This document shows, piece by piece, positions 33,804-45,554 of a stretch of DNA of 64,000 nucleotides; within the stretch, counting starts at the first letter, position 1; every line of letters starts with the position of its first letter. The notes under the pieces were generated by a model. That model did no database searches. It was given only the letters and a program-made list of their open reading frames with translations, and was not told the origin of the DNA. This stretch comes from [Empedobacter] haloabium (GTDB lineage Bacteria; Pseudomonadota; Gammaproteobacteria; Burkholderiales; Burkholderiaceae_D): contig CP136508.1 in NCBI GenBank assembly GCA_008011715.2, positions 4,278,001-4,342,000 on the forward strand. Direction: 5' to 3'. A program made the position numbers and the translations under genes.

Positions 33804-34187
33804 ATGCCTCAGCCCTCAGCCGCATGCAAGCGAGCGCTTGCCGATGCCACCGCACTGTGCCCCAACCGGAACCGTGACGCGGACGGACTAATGGGAGACG
33901 CGGCGCATCAAAAAAGAAAGAGCGACCACAACGACGGCAACGCGTTCGATCTGACCCACGACCCGGCCAATGGCGTAGACTGCCATTTCTTCGCCAAGCT
34001 CGCGCTGCTGGATTATCGGGTAAGTTACGTGATATGGAACCGGCAGATCTACAACACATCGTCTGCCGGCGAAGGGTGGCGCCCCTACCATGGCAAGAAC
34101 GGCCATACGCATCATATGCACGTATCGATCAAGGCTGCCCTGCGGGACATCGCCTCGCCATGGCCTTGGGCATCGCTCGAGTGCTAG
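33804..34187 (+). CDS. M15-like peptidoglycan peptidase, candidate T6SS effector
   Basis: 127 aa, no signal peptide. It contains S40-D-H42-N-x-G-x-A-x-D49 and H104-x-H106, the zinc-binding pattern of M15/endolysin-type peptidases (D-Ala-D-Ala or L-Ala-D-Glu cleavage), with THDPANGVDCH and YVIWNRQIY typical of phage-endolysin relatives. AAAGGATGA precedes the ATG. A cell-wall enzyme made in the cytoplasm without a signal sequence, beside an orphan hcp and coupled to an exported partner, suggests delivery into other cells by the T6SS. An isolated phage-derived lysin is the alternative, but no holin or other phage gene is nearby. Confidence 0.8.
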   Translation: MPQPSAACKRALADATALCPNRNRDADGLMGDAAHQKRKSDHNDGNAFDLTHDPANGVDCHFFAKLALLDYRVSYVIWNRQIYNTSSAGEGWRPYHGKNGHTHHMHVSIKAALRDIASPWPWASLEC

Positions 34188-34201
34188 CGCACCCCGCGAG
34201 C

Positions 34202-34450
34202 TCACTGCCCCACGCAAATAATCTTCGTCACATATTCGCTGGCAGCCGCCTTCTTCCTGCCCGCCCAATCGATGACTTCCTGCGCCTGCGCCACCGTCAT
34301 CACAGTTGCCTTGTCCTTGTTGCGGATGAAGGAAACGCCTTCGAACACCCCTTCCTTGCTGCGCATGACCTTGGCGAACACCGGTGGCTTCCTGTCGCCA
34401 TCGCTGATCTTGTTTTGTTGTACGAGGTAGCGCTGGTCGACGTTGTCCAT
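34202..34450 (-). CDS. Small hypothetical protein
   Basis: 82 aa, not recognised. Soluble and basic, with no signal or membrane span. Central stretch GVFEGVSFIRNKDKATVMTVAQAQEVIDWAGRKKAA, with one cysteine near the end. No strong ribosome site is visible before ATG 34450. It converges with the M15-like gene (14 bp between stops) and is followed upstream by the third tRNA-Asn. Confidence 0.55.
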   Translation of the reverse strand: MDNVDQRYLVQQNKISDGDRKPPVFAKVMRSKEGVFEGVSFIRNKDKATVMTVAQAQEVIDWAGRKKAAASEYVTKIICVGQ

Positions 34451-34498
34451 GGTGGCTGCTTGAAGAAATGATGAAAGGGCTATCCGACGCCGGAAAGC

Positions 34499-34528
34499 AA
34501 AAAGCCCAACCGGTAAAGGCTGGGCTTT
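34499..34528 (-). terminator. Terminator of tRNA-Asn copy 3
   Basis: Stem AAAGCCCA/TGGGCTTT with a partly paired 12-nt loop and a T-run on the minus strand, 11 bases past the tRNA. Confidence 0.85.
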
Positions 34529-34539
34529 CGCTTGAATTC

Positions 34540-34615
34540 TGGCTCCCCGACCTGGACTCGAACCAGGGACCTGCGGATTAACAGTCCGTCGCTCTACCGA
34601 CTGAGCTATCAGGGA
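34540..34615 (-). tRNA. tRNA-Asn (GTT), copy 3
   Basis: 76 nt, identical to the two copies at 14.7 and 17.3 kb, CCA encoded. It has its own promoter and terminator; its upstream sequence differs from that of the other two. Confidence 0.97.
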
Positions 34616-34627
34616 TTAGATGGCAGC

Positions 34628-34656
34628 ATTGTAATCGTTCCGGGCAACTTGCGCAA
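34628..34656 (-). promoter_or_regulatory. Promoter of tRNA-Asn copy 3
   Basis: Minus strand: -35 TTGCGC, 17-bp spacer, -10 TACAAT, about 12 bp before the tRNA 5' end. Confidence 0.7.
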
Positions 34657-34760
34657 CACTATTTCTGCTGCGCTACTTTTATTACCCTGACCACCCTACT
34701 GCCAGACTACTTCCTCGCTGACTCGCACAACACAGCGTGCATCAGCGAAGAAGCAGGATT

Positions 34761-35963
34761 TTAGAGGACTTTGGCGATCGCGTCAACCACGGTGTCGAGG
34801 TTGCGCGAGTTCAATGCCGCCACGCAGATGCGGCCCGTGTCCACCGCGTAGATCGACTGCTCGCGCAGCTTGGCAACCTGTTCTTTCGTCAGGCCCGAGT
34901 ACGAGAACATGCCGACCTGCTGGCGCACGAATTCGAAATCGTGCTGCGGTGCCTTTTCCTTCAGCTTCTTGACGAAGGCGTCGCGGGTTTCCTTGATGCG
35001 CACGCGCATCGCGGCCAGCTCGTCTTCCCACAGCTGGCGCAGTTCCGGCGTGGCCAGCACGGTGGCGACGACCTTGCCACCGTGCACCGGCGGGTTCGAA
35101 TAGTTGGTGCGCACCACACGCTTCAGTTGCGACAGCAGGCGGGCCGCTTCGTCGGCGCTGGACGCCACGACGGACAGCGCGCCCACGCGCTCGCCGTACA
35201 GCGAGAACGACTTCGAGAACGAGTTCGATACCAGCAGCGGCACGCCGGTGGCGGCGAAGCGGCGCACCACGGCGCCATCCTCGGCGATGCCGGCACCGAA
35301 GCCCTGGTAGGCCATGTCCAGGAACGGGATCAGGCCGCGCGTGACGACGGCGTCGATGACCTGGTCCCACTGCTGGCTCGTCAGGTCGGCGCCGGTCGGG
35401 TTGTGGCAGCAGGCGTGCAGCACGACGACGGAGCCGGACGGCATGGCCTTCAGCGCGGCCAGCATGCCTTCGAAGTTGACGCCGTGGGTGGCCGGGTCGT
35501 AGTAGGTGTAATTGTTGACCTTGAAGCCGGCGCTTTCGAACAGCGCGCGGTGGTTTTCCCAGCTCGGGTCGCTGATGAACACTTCCGACGCCGGCGAGAA
35601 ACGCTGCAGGAAGTCGGCGCCCAGCTTCAGCGCGCCGGTGCCGCCGATGGCCTGCACGGTGATCGCGCGGCGCTCTTGAACTACGGCACTGTCGGCACCA
35701 AATACCAGCTCTTGCACCGCCTTGTCGTACGCGGCCAGGCCCTCGATGGGCAGGTAGGTACGGGGAGCGGGCTGCTCAATCAGAATGTTTTCGGCCTTCT
35801 GTACGCAAGATAACAGCGGCACCTTGCCGTTGTCGTCATAATAGACACCGACGCCCAGGTTGATCTTGGCGGGATTGGTGTCTGCGTTAAATGCTTCGGT
35901 GATACCCAGGATCGGGTCGCGCGGAGCCATCTCGATGGCACTGAAAACGGAAGGGTTCGTCAT
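34761..35963 (-). CDS. Aromatic/aspartate aminotransferase
   Basis: 400 aa from ATG 35963. Class I PLP aminotransferase of the AspC/TyrB subgroup: INLGVGVYYDDNGKVPLL, TYLPIEGLAAYDKAVQEL, QAIGGTGALKLGADFL, HACCHNPTGADLT, and the PLP lysine in SNSFSKSFSLYGERVGAL, with a C-terminal GMFSYSGLTKEQV and RICVAALN. Transfers amino groups from aspartate or aromatic amino acids to 2-oxoglutarate in the cytoplasm. tyrB or aspC cannot be separated by eye. Divergent from uvrB, an order seen in many betaproteobacteria. Confidence 0.93.
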   Translation of the reverse strand: MTNPSVFSAIEMAPRDPILGITEAFNADTNPAKINLGVGVYYDDNGKVPLLSCVQKAENILIEQPAPRTYLPIEGLAAYDKAVQELVFGADSAVVQERRAITVQAIGGTGALKLGADFLQRFSPASEVFISDPSWENHRALFESAGFKVNNYTYYDPATHGVNFEGMLAALKAMPSGSVVVLHACCHNPTGADLTSQQWDQVIDAVVTRGLIPFLDMAYQGFGAGIAEDGAVVRRFAATGVPLLVSNSFSKSFSLYGERVGALSVVASSADEAARLLSQLKRVVRTNYSNPPVHGGKVVATVLATPELRQLWEDELAAMRVRIKETRDAFVKKLKEKAPQHDFEFVRQQVGMFSYSGLTKEQVAKLREQSIYAVDTGRICVAALNSRNLDTVVDAIAKVL

Positions 35964-36073
35964 GATAAGATTGGATTCGATTGGAAGCGGTTCGCAGCGG
36001 ATTGATGACAGATGCCGCCGGGTTGCACACACGGCTGACTGTCAGCTCACTATTCTAACAAAGGTCTGACTTC

Positions 36074-38158
<2,085 letters not shown>

Positions 38159-38169
38159 GAACCCCTGGG

Positions 38170-38216
38170 GACAGGCACCGATCTGCGGGTCTCAGACCCG
38201 CAGATCGGTGCCTGTC
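38170..38216. repeat. Palindromic intergenic element B
   Basis: Perfect 23-bp inverted repeat (38170-38192 and 38194-38216) around a single base, starting GACAGGCACC. It lies 11 bp after the uvrB stop and is followed by GCCGGTGCT, a tail also seen at 39.36 and 61.8 kb. It may act as a transcription or RNA-stability barrier after uvrB. Confidence 0.9.
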
Positions 38217-38230
38217 GCCGGTGCTATCTC

Positions 38231-38842
38231 ATGTCAAACCATATCACCACCGCACTGGAAAACCTGGGCACGTCGTCCGACACCGCCCAGGGGATCGGGC
38301 GTGATGTCGCACGCGGCGACGCTCGCTCGCTGTTCGGCGAGCTGTTGCTGCGCGGCCTGTGGGCCAACGTCATCGATGAGAAGCAGCCGCTCGACCCGGC
38401 ACGCTCGGGCGGCGCCGCGCTGCAGCGCTTGCTGGACAGCGGCGCCGATCCGGCCGACCTGGTCGACCTGATGCGCGAAACGCAGGTGGACCTGATCTAC
38501 AACGTGGCGCAACTGATCGACGATCCCGCCGAGGCGCTAGGGCTCGACGAGCCGGTCGAGCTGGAGCTGTCGGTCAGGCTCGCGGGAACGGATGGCAAGG
38601 CGGCGCCGATTCATTCGCTGCATTCCAGCCTGATGGAACTGGACCCGAGCGGACGCCATGGCGAGCCGCGCTCGCTGGCCGAGCGCCAGTTGCAGCAACT
38701 GGACGAGTCCACCCGTGCGCAATTCATGGAACTGCTCGCTGCCCGCAAGCTGTCGGCCGCGGCGGCGCTGTGGAAGAAGCAGGTCGGCGGCGACCTGGCA
38801 GGCGCGCTGGCTGCCGTACAGGACTTATCGGGGCAGCGCTAG
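38231..38842 (+). CDS. Conserved-type hypothetical protein
   Basis: 203 aa, not recognised. Soluble, mostly helical and acidic, rich in Leu/Ala (DSGADPADLVDLMRETQVDLIYNVAQLIDD). A C-terminal helical region includes AERQLQQLDESTRAQFMELLAARKLSAAAALWKKQ. No motif or signal. It begins directly after palindromic element B, with only a weak ribosome site before ATG 38231, and is co-directional with uvrB. Confidence 0.65.
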   Translation: MSNHITTALENLGTSSDTAQGIGRDVARGDARSLFGELLLRGLWANVIDEKQPLDPARSGGAALQRLLDSGADPADLVDLMRETQVDLIYNVAQLIDDPAEALGLDEPVELELSVRLAGTDGKAAPIHSLHSSLMELDPSGRHGEPRSLAERQLQQLDESTRAQFMELLAARKLSAAAALWKKQVGGDLAGALAAVQDLSGQR

Positions 38843-38859
38843 AACCACATCCTGTGTTG

Positions 38860-39165
38860 TCAGGCCACGGCCGGGTCGACGATCATCAGGGTGCCGTGGC
38901 TGCCCGGCTCAACCGCATGCGCGACGCCGGCACGCATGAGGTACATCTCTCCCGCCGGCACCTCGACCGGCTCGCCTTCCACGGTGAGGAACATCTTTCC
39001 GTCGAGCACAATGAGCGCTTCCGCGTAGTCGTGCGTCTCCGCTGGATAGCTCTGCCCATCCATCTTGAGAATCTTGATGTTGCTGTTCCCCGCCTGCGCC
39101 ACGATGCTGGACTTCCAGAACGTCGGTAACGCGTCGGCGAAATCTTTCAGCTTGGTTTGCGACAT
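38860..39165 (-). CDS. Cupin-domain protein
   Basis: 101 aa, a single small cupin barrel. First cupin motif around THDYAEALIVLDGKMFLTVEGEPVEV, second around PAGEMYLMRAGVAHAVEPGS; both keep the Gly/Pro turns, with His and Glu candidates for metal binding. GGAGG lies 10 nt before the ATG. Small stand-alone cupins have varied roles; none can be chosen here. Convergent with the preceding gene. Confidence 0.85.
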   Translation of the reverse strand: MSQTKLKDFADALPTFWKSSIVAQAGNSNIKILKMDGQSYPAETHDYAEALIVLDGKMFLTVEGEPVEVPAGEMYLMRAGVAHAVEPGSHGTLMIVDPAVA

Positions 39166-39251
39166 GCGGGTCTGCCTCCAAAAACGCCCGGCCAGCGAGC
39201 CGGTGCACCACTATAACGCAACGCCTGCACCGCCGCGATGGCGAGGAAGTC

Positions 39252-39347
39252 GGGTCTGTCCCCGCATGGGGACTGACCCTGAAGTTGTCTCAGGCTTCAG
39301 CAATATGCGAGGAAACTTCGGGGTCAGCCCCTTGCAGGGACAGACCC
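39252..39347. repeat. Palindromic intergenic element C
   Basis: Long imperfect inverted repeat: left arm 39252-39286, right arm 39314-39347, each starting GGGTCTGTCCC and containing an inner hairpin (GTCCCC/GGGGAC). It is followed by TGCCTGTCACCGGTGCT, the tail shared with elements B and F. Lies between the cupin and LprI-like genes. Confidence 0.82.
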
Positions 39348-39386
39348 CAGCCGTGCCTGTCACCGGTGCTTCAGCTGCGGCGGGCA

Positions 39387-39800
39387 CTACTGGTAATGCC
39401 CGTGCCCACGCTCGAGCATGTCCTTCAGCATTTTCGTGCGCTGCTGCGTCAGGTCCTTCTTGCGCATCAGGTAGGACATTCCCTCCATCGAACCCCAGCA
39501 CATGCGGCTGTTGTCGCTGTCGCAGGCGAAGTGGGCTTCCAGTTCGGCATCGCGGAAAGCCAGCCAGGCTTTCTGCGCCGTGCGCAGCTTGGCGATGAAG
39601 ACCTTGTCGTCAGCTTCCTTGCGCAGCAATGCCTGCCACGTGGCGTTCAGTTCCTTGTCGGCCTTCTTGAAATCGTCGGCCGCGCAGGCTTCCAGCTCGG
39701 GCTGGATGCCGGCGCGGTTGCAGCGGTATTCCTGGGCCGCCGCCAGCGTGGAGGACAGCACGAGGCTGGCGACCAAGATGTGCAATGTTCGCTTGATCAT
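39387..39800 (-). CDS. LprI/DUF1311-family periplasmic protein
   Basis: 137 aa from ATG 39800, since the signal peptide (IKRTLHILVASLVLSSTLAAAQ) starts there; an upstream ATG would add 20 unsuitable residues. The mature part has the DUF1311 pattern: Cys, LNATWQALL, LRTAQKAWLAFRDAE and conserved cysteines before a C-terminal helix. Related proteins include the mycobacterial lysozyme inhibitor LprI; here the role is likely periplasmic and unproven. The downstream neighbour on the minus strand is the cupin gene. Confidence 0.85.
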   Translation of the reverse strand: MIKRTLHILVASLVLSSTLAAAQEYRCNRAGIQPELEACAADDFKKADKELNATWQALLRKEADDKVFIAKLRTAQKAWLAFRDAELEAHFACDSDNSRMCWGSMEGMSYLMRKKDLTQQRTKMLKDMLERGHGHYQ

Positions 39801-39837
39801 ATTCAGGTTCTGTTCACGGCAATGGACGGCCAGCGCG

Positions 39838-40515
39838 TTAATTCTTGCCGACGAGGGCACCGCTTGGCAGCTCGTTCAACTCCGGCTGCCCTTCCAGGCG
39901 CACCATCTTCGCGCCGGTGGCGGCTTCGATCGAACGCACCGTGTCGAGGATGGTCTTGGTCACCCACTGCTCCGGCGTGCCGACCAGCGAGCTCGCGATG
40001 TCGCGCGACACCTGGGCCAAGCCACCTTCGGTCTTGTTGAAGACGGCGTACGTGTCGAGGTGGTAGCCAGCCTGGTATTTGTACAGGCAGCTGTACAGCG
40101 TCAGGTTGTTGGAGCCGGCGATGCTGCGCAAGGCGCGCGACGTCCATACCGCGCCGTCGCACTTGGCCGTCTTCAGGCCGACGCCACCGTTCTTCATCGC
40201 GGCCATCTGCAGCATGGCGCCCATGCCGGTGTTGGAGCCCGCCAGCTTGGCACCGATATCCTCGATCACGAAGCGGCCCGGCTCGACGGGTACGGTTTTG
40301 CCAAGCTGCAGCGGCGTGTTTTGGTGGATTTCGTTCGTGTTACGGGCCAGGCCATCGGCCGCCGCCTTGATGACGGTCGCGGTTGGCGCGTCTGTCTTGA
40401 TATCGAAGATGTGATACATCTCGACCGTGCTGTTGCGCTGGGCAAGGTAGCTGTTGCTGCTGCCGCAGCCCGCGAGCAGTACCAATGCCGGGAGTACAAG
40501 TGCTATTTTTTTCAT
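39838..40515 (-). CDS. Hypothetical lipoprotein
   Basis: 225 aa, not recognised. Lipoprotein signal MKKIALVLPALVLLAGC with the lipid-carrying cysteine at residue 17 and AGGATG before the ATG. The mature domain is alpha/beta (HIFDIKTDAPTATVIKAAADGLARNT, TAKCDGAVWTSRALRSIAGSNNLTLYSCLYKYQAGYHLDTYAVF) with two cysteines. Probably in the same transcript as the LprI-like gene 37 nt downstream. Confidence 0.75.
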   Translation of the reverse strand: MKKIALVLPALVLLAGCGSSNSYLAQRNSTVEMYHIFDIKTDAPTATVIKAAADGLARNTNEIHQNTPLQLGKTVPVEPGRFVIEDIGAKLAGSNTGMGAMLQMAAMKNGGVGLKTAKCDGAVWTSRALRSIAGSNNLTLYSCLYKYQAGYHLDTYAVFNKTEGGLAQVSRDIASSLVGTPEQWVTKTILDTVRSIEAATGAKMVRLEGQPELNELPSGALVGKN

Positions 40516-40658
40516 CTGACATCCTGTTGAATACGACGCTGGGAAGGAGGTGCCCAGTCATGCAAGCAGCCGCGGGGCGGCCTGCAGTGGCGCAGCACAG
40601 GATGATAGCAGTCAGATAAATATCAAAAAGTCACCAATTCTCACGGAAATGACCCTAC

Positions 40659-41255
40659 CTACAGAGTCTTGACAAACTCCCGCACGCCACCCAACAACAT
40701 CTCCACCGAGATCGCCGCCAGGATCAGCCCCATCAGCCGCTCGAACGCCGTCATCACCTGCGTGCCCAGCACCTTCTGCAGCTTCTCGGCGCCCAGGAAC
40801 ACGGCCAGCCAGACCACGACCACGGCAGCCAAGGCGGCGACGTGGATCGCCACCTCGCCCGCGCTCTCGCGCGAGAACAGCAGCACGGTCGCCAGCGCGG
40901 ACGGGCCGGCCAGCGCGGGAATCGCCAGCGGCACGATGAACGGCTCGCCACCGTCGGTCTTGCCCAGTACCCCGTCCGGATGCGGGAACACCATGCGGAT
41001 CGCGATCATCATCAGAATCACGCTGCCGGCGATGCGCAGCGACACTTCCGACAGCGACAGCGCCTGCAGGAAGTGGCGGCCGAAGAACATGAAGGTCAGC
41101 AGTACGATAAACGCGATCAGGCATTCGCGCACGACGATCCTGGGCCGCTTGGCCGGAGCGACGGGCGCCAGCGCCGTGGCGAACAGCGGCACGTTGCCGA
41201 ACGGGTCGGTCACGAGCAGCAGCAGGATGAAGGTCTGGAAAAAGTTTTCGGTCAT
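40659..41255 (-). CDS. MarC-family integral membrane protein
   Basis: 198 aa, about six membrane helices, with the family signature LLLVTDPFGNVPLF at the start and PLAIPALAGPSALATVLLFS in the second half, an inverted duplication typical of MarC/UPF0056. Inner-membrane protein of unknown transport or other function; the old link to multiple antibiotic resistance has not held up. Confidence 0.92.
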   Translation of the reverse strand: MTENFFQTFILLLLVTDPFGNVPLFATALAPVAPAKRPRIVVRECLIAFIVLLTFMFFGRHFLQALSLSEVSLRIAGSVILMMIAIRMVFPHPDGVLGKTDGGEPFIVPLAIPALAGPSALATVLLFSRESAGEVAIHVAALAAVVVVWLAVFLGAEKLQKVLGTQVMTAFERLMGLILAAISVEMLLGGVREFVKTL

Positions 41256-41303
41256 GGTGTTCTCTTGTTCTTATCGGCCTGCCACGATGGTAGCAGCGAC
41301 CAT

Positions 41304-41340
41304 AAAAAAATGGCGGAGGGCTGGGCAGCCTTCCGCCATC
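41304..41340 (-). terminator. Terminator after the purA-phosphoribosyltransferase unit
   Basis: Long stem ATGGCGGA..GGCT/AGCC..TCCGCCAT with a 4-nt loop and seven T on the minus strand, 20 bp after the phosphoribosyltransferase stop. Confidence 0.88.
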
Positions 41341-41359
41341 GTCGCGCGAGCGCCAGCGC

Positions 41360-41905
41360 TTAGGCTTGCGTTTCGCCCTTCTTGATCCAGGCCGCCAGCT
41401 GGTGCGGGCGGATGCCGTCGTAGTCTTCGAACGGCTGGTGGATCCATGGATTGTGCGGCAGCTCTTCCATGTGGTAGTCCGGCTTGAAGGCCGAGCAGCC
41501 CTTGGTCCAGATCACGGCGGACTTCACTTCCGTCACGCCTTCGAAATTGTCCTGCAGGTGCTTGACCACCTTGGTCAGGGTGACGCCCGAATCGGCCAGG
41601 TCGTCGACCAGCAGGATCTTGCCTTTCAGCGGACCCTTGGTCATCGTCATGTACTTGGCGATGTCCAGGTCGCCCTGCACGGTGCCCTTGTCTTCGCGGT
41701 AGGAGCTGGTCGACAGGATCGCCAGCGGCACGTCGAAGATGCGCGAGAACACGTCGCCGGGACGCACGCCGCCGCGCGCCAGGCACAGCACCATGTCGAA
41801 CTTCCAGCCCGATTCGTACACCTTCAGCGCCAGGCGCTCGATCAGGCGGTGGTATTCATCCCAGGACACCCACAGGTGCTTTTCGTTGGATTGAGGGGCG
41901 TTCAT
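41360..41905 (-). CDS. Phosphoribosyltransferase (purine salvage type)
   Basis: 181 aa. PRTase type I fold with the PRPP-binding motif ILLVDDLADSGVTL and flexible-loop region LSTSSYREDKGTVQGDL; early substrate region LCLARGGVRPGDVFSRI. Resembles xanthine/guanine or hypoxanthine phosphoribosyltransferases. It follows purA by 26 nt, which supports a purine-salvage role. Exact base specificity is not decided. Confidence 0.9.
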   Translation of the reverse strand: MNAPQSNEKHLWVSWDEYHRLIERLALKVYESGWKFDMVLCLARGGVRPGDVFSRIFDVPLAILSTSSYREDKGTVQGDLDIAKYMTMTKGPLKGKILLVDDLADSGVTLTKVVKHLQDNFEGVTEVKSAVIWTKGCSAFKPDYHMEELPHNPWIHQPFEDYDGIRPHQLAAWIKKGETQA

Positions 41906-41931
41906 GTAATTCCTCTGCTTCGTGTTTCTTG

Positions 41932-44411
<2,480 letters not shown>

Positions 44412-44516
44412 GGGAGAACCGGTTGTTCGCGTAGTTAAAAAACGATCAAGCGCGCAGGCGCGCCACTCGGCGGCTGAGGCCGAACCGCATATTTTACGCG
44501 AAAACCGTGATAAAGA

Positions 44517-44541
44517 GGAAAAAAAGGCCGCTTCCGCGGCC
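44517..44541 (-). terminator. Terminator of the hflK-hflC unit
   Basis: GGCCGC/GCGGCC stem with a 4-nt loop, then seven or more T on the minus strand. It lies about 140 bp past the hflC stop, with palindromic element D in between. Confidence 0.85.
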
Positions 44542-44579
44542 CTTGATGCATTGGTGGCGGGCAGCTATGCCCTGGGGTT

Positions 44580-44672
44580 GGGGTCTGTCCCTATGGGACT
44601 GACCCAGAAGTTCGCATCCGTATCGATAACGCTGGCAAACTTCAGGGACAGTCCCCTGCGGGGACAGTCCCT
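44580..44672. repeat. Palindromic intergenic element D
   Basis: Imperfect inverted repeat opening GGGGTCTGTCCC and closing with repeated GGGACAGTCCC blocks; the arms meet around GAAGTT/AACTTC as in element C. It falls in the hflC 3' untranslated region, before the terminator. Confidence 0.75.
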
Positions 44673-44678
44673 TATGCC

Positions 44679-45554
44679 TCACTTGCCCGAACCAGCGCCC
44701 TTGAAGTACTTGAAGAACTCCGAGTTCGGATCGACCAGCATCACGTCGGCCTTGGTCTTGAACGACGAACGGTAGGCTTCCAGGCTGCGGTAGAACTTGT
44801 AGAACTCCGGATTGCGGCCGAACGCCTCGGCATAGATCGCGCTGGCCTTGGCATCGCCTTCGCCGCGGATGCGCTCGGCGTCGCGGTAGGCTTCGGCCAG
44901 GATCACCGTGCGCTGCTTGTCGGCGTCGGCGCGGATCTTCTCGGAGTCGGCCGAACCGGTCGAACGCAGTTCGTTGGCCACGCGCACGCGCTCGGCCTTC
45001 ATGCGCTCATACACCGAGTTGTTGATCTGCTCGACGTAATCGACCCGCTTCAGGCGCACGTCGACGATCTGCACGCCGATCTGCTTGGCTTCCACGATCA
45101 CCTTGGTACGGATCGCCTCCATCACCTTGCCGCGCTGGCCGGAGATCACTTCGCGCACGGTGCGCTTGGTGATCTCGTCGTTCAGCGCCGCCTTGACGAT
45201 CTGCGACAGCCGGTCGCGCGCGCGGCCTTCGTCGCCGCTGAAGCTGACGAAGTACAGCTTCGGATCGGTGATGCGCCACTTGACGAAGGAATCGACCAGG
45301 ATGTTCATCTTCTCGGCCGTGATGAAGCGGTCCGCTTCGGGCGAGTCGAGCGTCAGGATGCGCTTGTCCAGGTACAGGATGTTCTGGAACGGCGGCGGCA
45401 GCTTGAAGTGCAGGCCCGGTTCGCTGATGACCTGCCTGACTTCACCCAGCGCGAACACGATGGCGAACTTGCGCTGGTCGACCACGAAGACGGTCGACGA
45501 CAGCAGCATCACGGCGATGAAGCCCGTGACGAGGAACGTAACGATGCGGTTCAT
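44679..45554 (-). CDS. hflC: Protease modulator HflC
   Basis: 291 aa. N-terminal membrane anchor (TFLVTGFIAVMLLSSTVFVV), SPFH/band-7 domain, and a long charged helical region (YERMKAERVRVANELRSTGSADSEKIRADADKQRTVILAEAY). With HflK it surrounds the FtsH protease in the inner membrane. The ATG abuts the hflK stop (TAAATG), so it is tightly coupled. Confidence 0.97.
   Translation of the reverse strand: MNRIVTFLVTGFIAVMLLSSTVFVVDQRKFAIVFALGEVRQVISEPGLHFKLPPPFQNILYLDKRILTLDSPEADRFITAEKMNILVDSFVKWRITDPKLYFVSFSGDEGRARDRLSQIVKAALNDEITKRTVREVISGQRGKVMEAIRTKVIVEAKQIGVQIVDVRLKRVDYVEQINNSVYERMKAERVRVANELRSTGSADSEKIRADADKQRTVILAEAYRDAERIRGEGDAKASAIYAEAFGRNPEFYKFYRSLEAYRSSFKTKADVMLVDPNSEFFKYFKGAGSGK

Noticed and set aside
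33804..34187. Prophage remnant indicated by the endolysin-like enzyme
   Set aside because: No holin, tail, capsid or integrase gene is near; the neighbours are hcp and an exported protein.
35964..36073. A LexA (SOS) box upstream of uvrB
   Set aside because: CTGT occurs but without a properly spaced ACAG, so no operator is claimed.
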